The translations under genes were made by a program, and so were the position numbers. The notes below the pieces were generated by a model. That model did not search any database. It saw nothing but the letters and a program-made list of their open reading frames with translations, and had not been told where the DNA came from. Below, piece after piece: positions 16,843 to 24,929 of a stretch of DNA of 64,000 nt (its first letter is position 1; each line of letters opens with the position of its first letter). The stretch covers positions 310,001 to 374,000 of the forward strand of contig NZ_JAHPYF010000001.1 of the NCBI RefSeq assembly GCF_019041915.1. The letters are read 5' to 3'. The stretch comes from Collinsella sp. MSK.8.10 (GTDB lineage Bacteria; Actinomycetota; Coriobacteriia; Coriobacteriales; Coriobacteriaceae).

Positions 16843-18134
16843 CGGTGGTCGGCGATGTAGCCCAAAGCGACGGCGGCATAAGCCGCGGCGCCAAGGGGAA
16901 GCTCGGCATCGCTAAAACGTGCCTTGGGATGATGCTGAGCAAAATGCTCGTCCGTATCAGTCACGGCAGCGCCCACGGTAAAGTACGCACTCGGGATCTC
17001 ACTCGAGATAAGCGCAAAGTCCTCGCTCGCCATGGCGTGGAACAGCGGCAGGAAGGCGACCTTGGGCAGCGTCGCACCCACATAGCCAAGCGAAGCCTGG
17101 GTCATGTTGTCATCGAGGACGAGCGGGGGAACATCCGAGAGGGTCTCGATGGCCGCCGGCGTGCGATAGGTCGCGGCAACACCTTTGACAACCTCCGCGA
17201 TGCGGGTCTTGAGGTGCTCCATGAGCTCGACGTCGAAGCCGCGCAGTGTGCCTTCCAGCACGCAGGTATCTGGAATGACGTTGGCCGCTTGGCCACCGGC
17301 AAACTTACCCACGGTCAGTGCGACCTCCTTGGCCGCCGGCACTTCGCGAGCGATAAGCTCCTGGAGTGCCAGGTGCACATGCACACCGGCCGTTATGGGG
17401 TCGATGCAGATCTCGGGGCTGGAGCCGTGGCCACCCTTGCCCTGCAGCGTGATGCGGAAACCGTACACGCCCGAGAGCGCCGGACTCCCATAGAGCACCA
17501 GGCCAAGCGGCGACTGGCTGTTGACATGCATGGCAAAGGCCGCCTGAGGACGCGGGTTCTGCAGCAGGCCATCGGCGATGGCAGCGCGTGCCCCTTCAAA
17601 GGTCTCCTCGCCCGGCTGGAACAGCAGTTTGACGGTGGCATTGGCGTCGACGAGCTCGGCCTCGCGGGCCTTGAGCATACGAGCCGCACCAAGCAGCGCC
17701 GTCGCGTGCATATCGTGACCGCAAGCGTGCATGCAGCCGTTGGTGGATGCAAAGGGCTCGCCGGATTCCTCGGCAACGGGCAGGGCGTCCATGTCGCCAC
17801 GAAGCATGATGACCGTACCGGCCTGCTCATTCGTGCAGACGCCATTGCCTTGGGCCGCGGCGGCACCGGCGCCGACAAGGCCCACAACGCAGGAACCATC
17901 GACGAGCGTAGCAAATGGGATGTCCATCTCGGTCAGGCGCGCTTGGATATACGTAGAGGTCTGCGGGAGGCTATTACCCAGCTCGGGCATCTGATGTAAA
18001 TCGTGTCGCCACGCAGCGAGCTCGTCTGCAAAAGCCTGAGCTTCTGCAACAAGACCGTCACCGATAGCGGTCTGCGCCGCCGCGGTGGCCTTGGGCGCTG
18101 ATTGCGGTTGAAGATCGGACAGTGCTGGTGCCAT
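16839..18134 (-). CDS. M20-family amidohydrolase (hippurate hydrolase/aminoacylase type)
   Basis: 431 residues from the ATG at 18132-18134, with GGAGGGCATCT directly upstream. Metal-binding and catalytic motifs of the M20D group are intact: RGDMDALP, HACGHDMHATALLG, QPGEE and HAMASEDFA near the C-terminus. Such enzymes hydrolyse N-acyl amino acids or amidated peptides; the substrate cannot be fixed from sequence. No signal peptide is obvious. The 5' end is 115 bp from a DMT exporter on the same strand. The stop overlaps the start of the MFS fragment, so it may once have been paired with that transporter. Confidence 0.88.
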   Translation of the reverse strand: MAPALSDLQPQSAPKATAAAQTAIGDGLVAEAQAFADELAAWRHDLHQMPELGNSLPQTSTYIQARLTEMDIPFATLVDGSCVVGLVGAGAAAAQGNGVCTNEQAGTVIMLRGDMDALPVAEESGEPFASTNGCMHACGHDMHATALLGAARMLKAREAELVDANATVKLLFQPGEETFEGARAAIADGLLQNPRPQAAFAMHVNSQSPLGLVLYGSPALSGVYGFRITLQGKGGHGSSPEICIDPITAGVHVHLALQELIAREVPAAKEVALTVGKFAGGQAANVIPDTCVLEGTLRGFDVELMEHLKTRIAEVVKGVAATYRTPAAIETLSDVPPLVLDDNMTQASLGYVGATLPKVAFLPLFHAMASEDFALISSEIPSAYFTVGAAVTDTDEHFAQHHPKARFSDAELPLGAAAYAAVALGYIADHR

Positions 18135-18249
18135 AGATGCCCTCCAGTAACGTTTTTGCAGCAAGCACTTTGATAGTGTAAAGTGCAAGGTACTACTTTA
18201 AGGGCGACGCATAAAAAATGCCGCCCCGGGAGACGGCGCAACAAATTGT

Positions 18250-19233
18250 TTACAATTGCAGACGCGGCTTTCGACGCAAAAAATCGAAATGCGTCTCGCT
18301 CAAGATAATCGAAAGAAAGATGAGCGCGAAGCCGGCGAGCAGGCGCGAGGTGAGCGCCTCCCCCATCAGCAGCACCGAGAACAGCACACCCGAAGGCGAC
18401 TCCATCGAAAGGAGCAGCGAGCCCGTCGAGGCCGGGACATGCGCCAGGCCGACGTTTTGGATGAGCAGAGCCACACATGTGCAGCCCACCGAGAGAAACG
18501 CCATCACACTGATAAAGCTCGGCGTCCAAACGGACAGCGGCGCTTGGGTCTCGAATAGCAGCGACGAGATCAGGCTCAGCACGCCGTTGCCCACAAACAT
18601 CCAAAACGTGATGACGTTGATGTCCATCTTGCGGCCATACTTGGCGGTCACCGCCATCTGGATGGCAAAGAAGACCGCACCGCCCAGTGTGATGACATCG
18701 CCGACATTGAACTCGACGCTATCGAGCGCCACCAGACCAATGCCCGCCAGGCACAGCAACGCGGCGCCCAAGTTGTAACGGGTAAGCTTTTCGCCGCTTA
18801 GGACGTAGCTCGCAAACGGCACGAGGATGCAATAGGTACCCGTCAAAAATGCACTCTTGCCCGCCGTGGTCTGTGCCAGGCCAATCGTCTGCAAACCGTA
18901 CGCGCCCCACATAAGTGCGCCCATACCAAGCCCGACGATAAGGTTGCGGGCATTAAAGTGCGCGATGATGCGTTTGTGGAAGATGGCGAACATAACCAGC
19001 GAAGCCGGAAGAAAACGAATATAGAGCAGTTCGAACACCGGAATGGTGTCGAGCGCATCTTTCATGGTGGTAAAGGAATAGCCCCAGATGACCGCCACCG
19101 ATAGCAGCAAGACCTTCCAGAAGAACGGGGAACGCGCGCCGGCGCCGCGGGAGGTGCCGCCGGCGCCCAGGTCCTCCCGTGCGACAGGGCTATCGGGCAT
19201 GTTTTCGATTTCGTTGGCAGCGTATTGGGCCAT
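18250..19233 (-). CDS. EamA/DMT-family membrane transporter
   Basis: 327 residues with about ten hydrophobic segments in two repeated halves, the layout of drug/metabolite exporters. The first half contains VIWGYSFTTMKDAL and LYIRFLPASLVMFAIF; the second contains QNVGLAHVPASTGSLLLSMESP, typical of the family. A roughly 35-residue soluble N-terminal tail precedes the first helix. The substrate is unknown. It is 115 bp upstream of the amidohydrolase and may be co-transcribed with it. Confidence 0.82.
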   Translation of the reverse strand: MAQYAANEIENMPDSPVAREDLGAGGTSRGAGARSPFFWKVLLLSVAVIWGYSFTTMKDALDTIPVFELLYIRFLPASLVMFAIFHKRIIAHFNARNLIVGLGMGALMWGAYGLQTIGLAQTTAGKSAFLTGTYCILVPFASYVLSGEKLTRYNLGAALLCLAGIGLVALDSVEFNVGDVITLGGAVFFAIQMAVTAKYGRKMDINVITFWMFVGNGVLSLISSLLFETQAPLSVWTPSFISVMAFLSVGCTCVALLIQNVGLAHVPASTGSLLLSMESPSGVLFSVLLMGEALTSRLLAGFALIFLSIILSETHFDFLRRKPRLQL

Positions 19234-19303
19234 GGAACATCCTCACACTCAATCTTGGCGTGGTGTCCGCACGCGTATGGCTGCGTGCCGCCTCATGGTC
19301 AAA

Positions 19304-19339
19304 TAAAAACGGGGCGCACCGGACCCCCGGCACGCCCCG
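19304..19339 (-). terminator. Rho-independent terminator downstream of the first YhgE gene
   Basis: CGGGGCG (19310-19316) pairs with CGCCCCG (19333-19339), with an inner GCACCGG/CCCGGC part, followed on the minus strand by TTTTTATTTG. It is 144 bp past the yhgE-like stop, after the hairpin element at 19383-19448. Confidence 0.75.
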
Positions 19340-19382
19340 CTACTGTAGCAACAACCAAGCAGCCCACGCAATTCACCGCGCT

Positions 19383-19448
19383 AAAGCGTCGGCAGAGTTT
19401 TGTTCCGCCGTTCTACCGAACGGCGGACCGGCCGACGCTGCGCGAGCC
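19383..19448 (-). repeat. Hairpin element flanking the YhgE pair, left copy (inverted)
   Basis: Contains TCCGCCGTTC/GAACGGCGGA as an inner stem and GCGTCGG/CCGACGC as an outer stem. Its reverse complement closely matches 24835-24893: both read GCGCAGCGTCG, then GGTCCGCCGTTCG, then TAGAACGGCGGAAC. It lies 35 bp beyond the stop codon of the first YhgE protein. Confidence 0.65.
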
Positions 19449-19482
19449 GCATTCACGCTGCGTCAGCGTTAACGCTGCCGCA

Positions 19483-21672
19483 CTAAATCAGCTTTGTGGA
19501 TTCCAGCTTTTCGATGATCCAGTCGTTGGCTTTGATGACCGGACGGCGGAAGACGACGCCCAGGGCCAGCGACGGAATCAGATAGCTCACCAGAATGCCC
19601 AGCTCAACCCAGTACTCCATATGGTAGGCGCCAGCCATGGCGGCATGCATGGCGTTAATGCCATGGGTAAACGGCAGGAACGGATAGATCGCCTGGAACA
19701 CGGGGCCGGTCATCTCGATGGGGAACGTGCCGCCCGAACCGCCGACCTGCATGACCAGCAGCACAACGGCGAGCGCCTTGCCGATATCGCCAAACGAAAC
19801 CGTAAGCGTGTAGACGATATTGGAGAACACGAGACTCGCGACCCAGCCCGCCAGCACAAACTGCAGCGGGTCGTCGCACTGGATGCCGAAGAACAGGATG
19901 TCGCCCGCGCACACGAGCGTTGCCTGCAGCAGGGCCAGACCGCCAAAGAACAGGTAGCGGCCCAGGTAGATCTCGTGCAGGCGCACGGGGATGAGCTCGT
20001 TGATGAGCTCATCGTCAACCGAGACCTTCATCATGGCCGCCAGCACGATCGAGCCGACCCATAGCGACAGAATCGTGTAAAACGGTGCCATGGCCGAACC
20101 GTAGTTGCGAATCGGATAGACCGGCTTGCGATCGAGCGCGACGGGGCCGGAAAGCGACACGGCCAGACCCTCGGGATCATTGCCGATCATCGTCTTGATC
20201 GTAGCGAGGTCATCCGACATCAAGGCGCCGTCGAGCTCGTCCTTAAACGCGCTGATCTTGTCCGACGCCTCGCCCAGCTGATCAGAAGCCTTGTTGACCA
20301 GCTTTGCAGCCTTGGAGAGGCCCTTTGCCAGCGAACCGGATGCGTCGGTCAGGCCGCCTACGGCGCTATCCAGGTCGCCCGAGATGCCATCAAGCGAGTC
20401 CAGAATGCCCGAAACCGTCTTCTTGAGCTCCTTGGCCTTAACCGAGAACGTGGAATCGTAATCGGATTTGGCACCCGCGATGCCGGCCTTGGCATCAGCG
20501 ATGGCCTGATCGACCTCGGCACGCGAGTTGTTGACCTCGGCCATGCTATCGGAGAGAGACTTCGCGGTAGCCGCCAGATCCTTGGCATTGTTGCGGTACT
20601 CAACGGCGATTCTGCCCAGCGACGTCGCGGCGGACTTGAGGCCGTCCTTCAAATTCTCATCGCTCACCTGGTCGGCAAGGCTGCGGAGCTGATCGGCCAT
20701 CGCATCGATATCCTTGGCGCGCGCATTGAGGGCCGCAGCGGCATCGTTGAGTTGGGACACCGTAAGGTCGACATGCTGGTTTGCGGTGTCGAACGCCTTC
20801 GCGAGCTCGGCAGACACATTGTCGAACGAACCCGCACTTCCATCGATTGCGGCATCGATGGCACCGTTTGCCGCCTTAAGCGCTTCTTTGGAATCATCGA
20901 TGCCGCTTTTGGCATGTTCCATGAGCTGCTTTGTCGACTCATCGACGGCACCGGTCTGCTTGAGCATGCCGCTCGCCGACGTCAGCGAATCGGACGTGGA
21001 GCTCAAAATGCCCGCAAGCGACGTTGCGCTGGCCTGAACGTCCTGCAGGTCCTGGACCGAATCGCCGAGCGTCGAGGACAGGTTGGCGATAAAGTTGCTG
21101 ACCTGGTCGGTGCTCATGTAATCGAGCAGGCTGGACACCGTCTTAAGACCGATGCTCGTAATGGTCTCGGTAAAAGTTTCGTTAACCTGGCTTTGAACGG
21201 CGCTCGAACCCTTCTCGGTCACGATCTGCGCGATGGCGTTGGCCTTCTGGTTCTCGTAAAACTCGATATCGGCGTGCTTCACCTCAGTCGAGAAAAGCGT
21301 CATCATGTCGGCGCTAAACGTTTTAGGGATAACGACGGCAGCGTAGTACGCGCCCGACTTAACGCCCTCAATTGCCTTATCGCGGTCGTTGAGCACAACC
21401 CAGTCGAAGTTCTCGTTGCCGCGCAGGGTGGCGGTCACGTTTTCGCCCACGTTGACCTCGACGGGGATCAGATCGCTCTCGTAGCCCTCGTCGGTGTTGA
21501 CCACGGCGATCTTAAGATTGCCGGTGTTGCCGTACGGATCCCAGCTGCCGGCGATGTTAAACCACGCGTACAGGCACGGTACGATAATGAGGCCCATCAC
21601 GACAACCAAGCCGATGACGGAGCGAGACACGTTTTGGACATCGCGCTTAAACAGATGCAGGATGTTCTTCAT
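19483..21672 (-). CDS. YhgE/Pip domain membrane protein (729 aa)
   Basis: Starts MKNILHLFKRDVQNVSRS, then a transmembrane helix and the family signature WFNIAGSWDPYGNTGNLKIAVVN. A long extracellular region (about 60-520) is rich in heptad-like Ala/Ser/Leu and probably coiled coil. Five or six transmembrane segments at the C-terminus form an ABC-2-type domain (about 525-715). The family is ancient and includes phage infection protein; its cellular job is not settled. The start at 21670-21672 directly abuts the stop of the upstream paralogue, with GGAGGTGAGG inside that gene's end, so the two are translationally linked. Confidence 0.88.
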   Translation of the reverse strand: MKNILHLFKRDVQNVSRSVIGLVVVMGLIIVPCLYAWFNIAGSWDPYGNTGNLKIAVVNTDEGYESDLIPVEVNVGENVTATLRGNENFDWVVLNDRDKAIEGVKSGAYYAAVVIPKTFSADMMTLFSTEVKHADIEFYENQKANAIAQIVTEKGSSAVQSQVNETFTETITSIGLKTVSSLLDYMSTDQVSNFIANLSSTLGDSVQDLQDVQASATSLAGILSSTSDSLTSASGMLKQTGAVDESTKQLMEHAKSGIDDSKEALKAANGAIDAAIDGSAGSFDNVSAELAKAFDTANQHVDLTVSQLNDAAAALNARAKDIDAMADQLRSLADQVSDENLKDGLKSAATSLGRIAVEYRNNAKDLAATAKSLSDSMAEVNNSRAEVDQAIADAKAGIAGAKSDYDSTFSVKAKELKKTVSGILDSLDGISGDLDSAVGGLTDASGSLAKGLSKAAKLVNKASDQLGEASDKISAFKDELDGALMSDDLATIKTMIGNDPEGLAVSLSGPVALDRKPVYPIRNYGSAMAPFYTILSLWVGSIVLAAMMKVSVDDELINELIPVRLHEIYLGRYLFFGGLALLQATLVCAGDILFFGIQCDDPLQFVLAGWVASLVFSNIVYTLTVSFGDIGKALAVVLLVMQVGGSGGTFPIEMTGPVFQAIYPFLPFTHGINAMHAAMAGAYHMEYWVELGILVSYLIPSLALGVVFRRPVIKANDWIIEKLESTKLI

Positions 21673-24489
21673 TTATGCCTCACCTCCTTTGGAGTGCTTG
21701 CCGAGCGGGGTGGTATCTCCATCATTTGTGGCTGTGCTGTCGCTGTCCTGAGATTTATGGTTCGAGCCTATATGCGGCAAGCGGCCCATGGACTGATCGC
21801 CGCCCTTGGCACCACGCTCGCTGGCGTTGAGGCCAAACATGCGGCGGGCGGCAGGAATGGCGGCCGTATGCTCGCGCATCTCGCGACGCAGGTCCTCATC
21901 CGAAAGCGCCGAGATGCGCATCTGGGTATTGAGGCTCGCGCGGATATATTCGATATTGATAAGCCAGCCGCAGATGGCAATGACCGAGATAATCCAAATG
22001 ACAAGCAGGATGATCTTGCCGTTATTGTCGATATCGAGAACCGTCGACAGAACAAAGAGCAGGACCTGAACGCCCACCACGGCGGCGAAACCGCCCTTGA
22101 TGTAGTACGGGTAGCGATGTTCAAAGGCGACCGCATGATCGAGCAGTTCGCGACGGTACGAATCGGAATCGAGCATGACGCGCATGGCCGTGCGCAGCGA
22201 GTAGCGCTGGCGCGGCAGGTCATTGGACTCGCAGATCATCATACCGGTCGTGGAAAGCTGTTTATCAAAGAGCAGGTTGAGGTTGAGCAGCAACGGACGC
22301 AGCTGCAAGCCAATAAAGAGTGCAATGGCAAGGAATACGCCCAAGATGCACAGGTTGAACAGGTAGTTGAACGAGTACATGCCGCCGACCGTCTCGCGCA
22401 GCAGATTGATGCCGTAGGTAAAGGGCAGCAGCGGATGCAGCCATTGGAAGAAGCCGGGCATCATCTCGATGGGATACATGCCCGACGAACCCGGGATCTG
22501 CACGATGACAAGAATGACGCCAATCGCCTTGCCGATATGCTTAAACGTGGTGGACAGCGCATAGATGATGTTGACGTACGTAAACGAGATGGCGATGCCA
22601 CCCAGCACGAACAGCAGCGGGTTGATGCACTGTACGCCAATCACCAGATCGCCCACCGTCACGATGATGGCCTGGAGCGCGCCCAAGATCACCAGGAGCA
22701 TCCAACGGCCGAAGTAGCCCTGACGCGCCGTAAAGCTGCCAATGCCCTCGCGATCGACCTCGAGCTTGTAGATGGCGATGAGCACGTAACCGCCCACCCA
22801 CAGCGCCAGATTGGTGTAGAAAGGAGCAATGCCCGAGCCGAAGCTCTTGACCGGATATATTGACTTTGAGGTCAGCTCGACCGGAGATGCCATGAAGTCT
22901 GCAACGTCATTGACATCGACGCCCGTCAGATCAGACAGCTCGCCCATAGACTCGGAGGTCTGCAGCGCCGCGATGTCGTTGGCGGCGGTTGCGAGCTTGT
23001 CCTGGACCTTGGCAAGCGAGGCATCGGTCTGGGACAGCGTGGTCTTGGCCTGACCGAGCGTAGCGTTGAGTTGCGAAAGTGTACCACGCGCACTTGCAAT
23101 AGTAGGCGTAAGGCCAGACACGATGCCCGTCAGATCACCCGAGACGGCGGCAAAGGAATCGAGCGCGCTCGAGGCCTTCGGCAGCGCGTTTTGACCCAGG
23201 TCCGTCTGGGCCTGGCCAAGGTTGGTCGCACCGGTCTGAATTGCGTTATTGATAGCGTCGCTGGCGCCCGAGACAGTCGCGGCGTCATTCGCCATGGCGC
23301 TCGACTGCGCAGACAGACCGTCCTTGATGCTCTGAAGCTTTTCATTCTGCTCGCGGAGCAAATCGATGGTCGATACAATGCGCGCGTCAATTTCCTTGGA
23401 ACCTGTCGACGTGTCATTGACGAGAATTTCCAAGTGCCCGATAACGGCCTTATTGTGGTCAATCGTCGCTTGGAGAGACTCAAGCGAGTTGTCGATACGG
23501 GTAGTCGTAGATGTGACCGTGCCCGTCAGCTTGCCAATCGCAGCGTTCGCGGAGGCTGACGTCTTGGTGAGCGCAAGGCTGCCTTCCGAGAGCGCCTTGG
23601 AGAGCGAGGCGACAGAGTTGCCCGCCGTGGCGCGAGCCTCGCCCAGCAGGTCGTTGCCCTGGGAGATCGCCTGCGTCAGCGACGGCGCCTGACCCTGCAG
23701 ACCGGCAAGTGCCGCATCTGCCGAGGCAATGGAACCACTCGTCTTATCGATGGCGGCATTCATGTCGCCAATCGAATCACGCACTTCGCCCAACGTATCG
23801 GAAGCCTCTGATACCGAACCGGCCAACGAATCCTGAGTCTGGGTTGCCTTGTCCTTTAAATCGACTCCGGCATCCTTGGCAATACTGGCAACGGTCTCGC
23901 CCACCGTGGAGGCAAATTCCGAGTTGATCTGCTCCTCGATGGTGTTTGCACCGGTGTCGGTAACCTTGGGCGCAATAGCGCTCTTCTTCTCATTGACGTA
24001 GTACGTAAGCTTGGGCTGATGGTAGTTGCCGTCGAGCATCGAAACCAGGTTATCCGAGAAGTTCTTGGGAATCACGATGGCCGCATAGTACTCCCCGCTC
24101 TCGACGCCCTCTTTGGCATCGGCCGACGAATCGACGAAGGTCCAGCCCAACTGATCGTTCTCCTTGAGCTGATCGACGACCTGGTCGCCCGCGTTGAGCT
24201 CGCCCACCAGGTCGTTCTGAGTGCCCTGGTCGTTGTTGGCGATAGCAATCTTGATGCCCTGGGTGTTTCCATACGGATCCCAGTTTGCCACGATGTTGTA
24301 CCAGGCATACAGCGAGGGAATAACACACACGCCAAGGGTAACCACCAAGGCGACGGGGTTCACGAGCAATCGCTTGATGTCACGCTTAAAGATCGCAAAG
24401 GAGACCTTTGCGTTGGATAGTTTGCTGCCGAGACTCACGCTTGGACCATCCATCCTGTCGTTGAATCGAATCGTACTATCGACAACCAT
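21673..24489 (-). CDS. YhgE/Pip domain membrane protein (938 aa), paralogue of its neighbour
   Basis: Has the same architecture as the downstream gene: N-terminal helix, WYNIVANWDPYGNTQGIKIAIAN signature, a long coiled-coil ectodomain, then an ABC-2-like membrane domain. It adds an extra C-terminal part with two more hydrophobic segments (about 800-850) and a charged cytoplasmic tail. The start is uncertain: the ATG at 24487-24489 lacks a clear site, and an internal ATG 12 codons later (MDGPSVSLGS) is possible. The tandem, unequal pair suggests a heteromeric complex. It is preceded by a 440-bp gene-free region. Confidence 0.85.
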   Translation of the reverse strand: MVVDSTIRFNDRMDGPSVSLGSKLSNAKVSFAIFKRDIKRLLVNPVALVVTLGVCVIPSLYAWYNIVANWDPYGNTQGIKIAIANNDQGTQNDLVGELNAGDQVVDQLKENDQLGWTFVDSSADAKEGVESGEYYAAIVIPKNFSDNLVSMLDGNYHQPKLTYYVNEKKSAIAPKVTDTGANTIEEQINSEFASTVGETVASIAKDAGVDLKDKATQTQDSLAGSVSEASDTLGEVRDSIGDMNAAIDKTSGSIASADAALAGLQGQAPSLTQAISQGNDLLGEARATAGNSVASLSKALSEGSLALTKTSASANAAIGKLTGTVTSTTTRIDNSLESLQATIDHNKAVIGHLEILVNDTSTGSKEIDARIVSTIDLLREQNEKLQSIKDGLSAQSSAMANDAATVSGASDAINNAIQTGATNLGQAQTDLGQNALPKASSALDSFAAVSGDLTGIVSGLTPTIASARGTLSQLNATLGQAKTTLSQTDASLAKVQDKLATAANDIAALQTSESMGELSDLTGVDVNDVADFMASPVELTSKSIYPVKSFGSGIAPFYTNLALWVGGYVLIAIYKLEVDREGIGSFTARQGYFGRWMLLVILGALQAIIVTVGDLVIGVQCINPLLFVLGGIAISFTYVNIIYALSTTFKHIGKAIGVILVIVQIPGSSGMYPIEMMPGFFQWLHPLLPFTYGINLLRETVGGMYSFNYLFNLCILGVFLAIALFIGLQLRPLLLNLNLLFDKQLSTTGMMICESNDLPRQRYSLRTAMRVMLDSDSYRRELLDHAVAFEHRYPYYIKGGFAAVVGVQVLLFVLSTVLDIDNNGKIILLVIWIISVIAICGWLINIEYIRASLNTQMRISALSDEDLRREMREHTAAIPAARRMFGLNASERGAKGGDQSMGRLPHIGSNHKSQDSDSTATNDGDTTPLGKHSKGGEA

Positions 24490-24929
24490 TGTAGTAGGCG
24501 CTTTAACGTCTCAAAGCACAATGGTGTTGAGTTTTGCGGGTAGCAATATACTACGAAGATGAGTTAACGTACAGTTGTACAGTATCCTAAATTTCAGCAG
24601 GTCACAAAACCACAACCCGCACAAATTAGCAATTCAAATAGTCATCGGGGACGTTCTTAAACGACTGGTCAAACAAGAACGCCCCCAACGACTAGTTTGG
24701 ACCACGGTAACATCGATGTTTTAGCAATGCCAGCGAGCGGGCGCCAGAGCGAACAAATTGGCATGAAAAGAGGACGGCATAGACCTTCTGGTCATGCCGT
24801 CCTCTTTGAATGACAAGTTGTCGCTCTGGCGCCCGCGCAGCGTCGACTGGTCCGCCGTTCGTTAGAACGGCGGAACTGAGGGCAGCGTCGAGCCGTTACG
24901 CGGTTTGGTAAAACCGCGTAACTACCTAA
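24490..24929. repeat. Gene-free region with nested inverted repeats and right copy of the YhgE-flanking element
   Basis: Nested hairpin: an outer stem of about 18 bp (24738-24756 with 24818-24835) and an inner 14-bp stem (24767-24780 with 24794-24807). Immediately next, 24835-24893 matches the reverse complement of 19383-19448. A further perfect 12-bp stem, GTTACGCGGTTT/AAACCGCGTAAC (24895-24906 with 24911-24922), ends 7 bp past the htpG stop and could help terminate htpG, though it lacks a U-tract. The part 24490-24640 presumably carries the YhgE promoter. No gene is seen. Confidence 0.6.
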
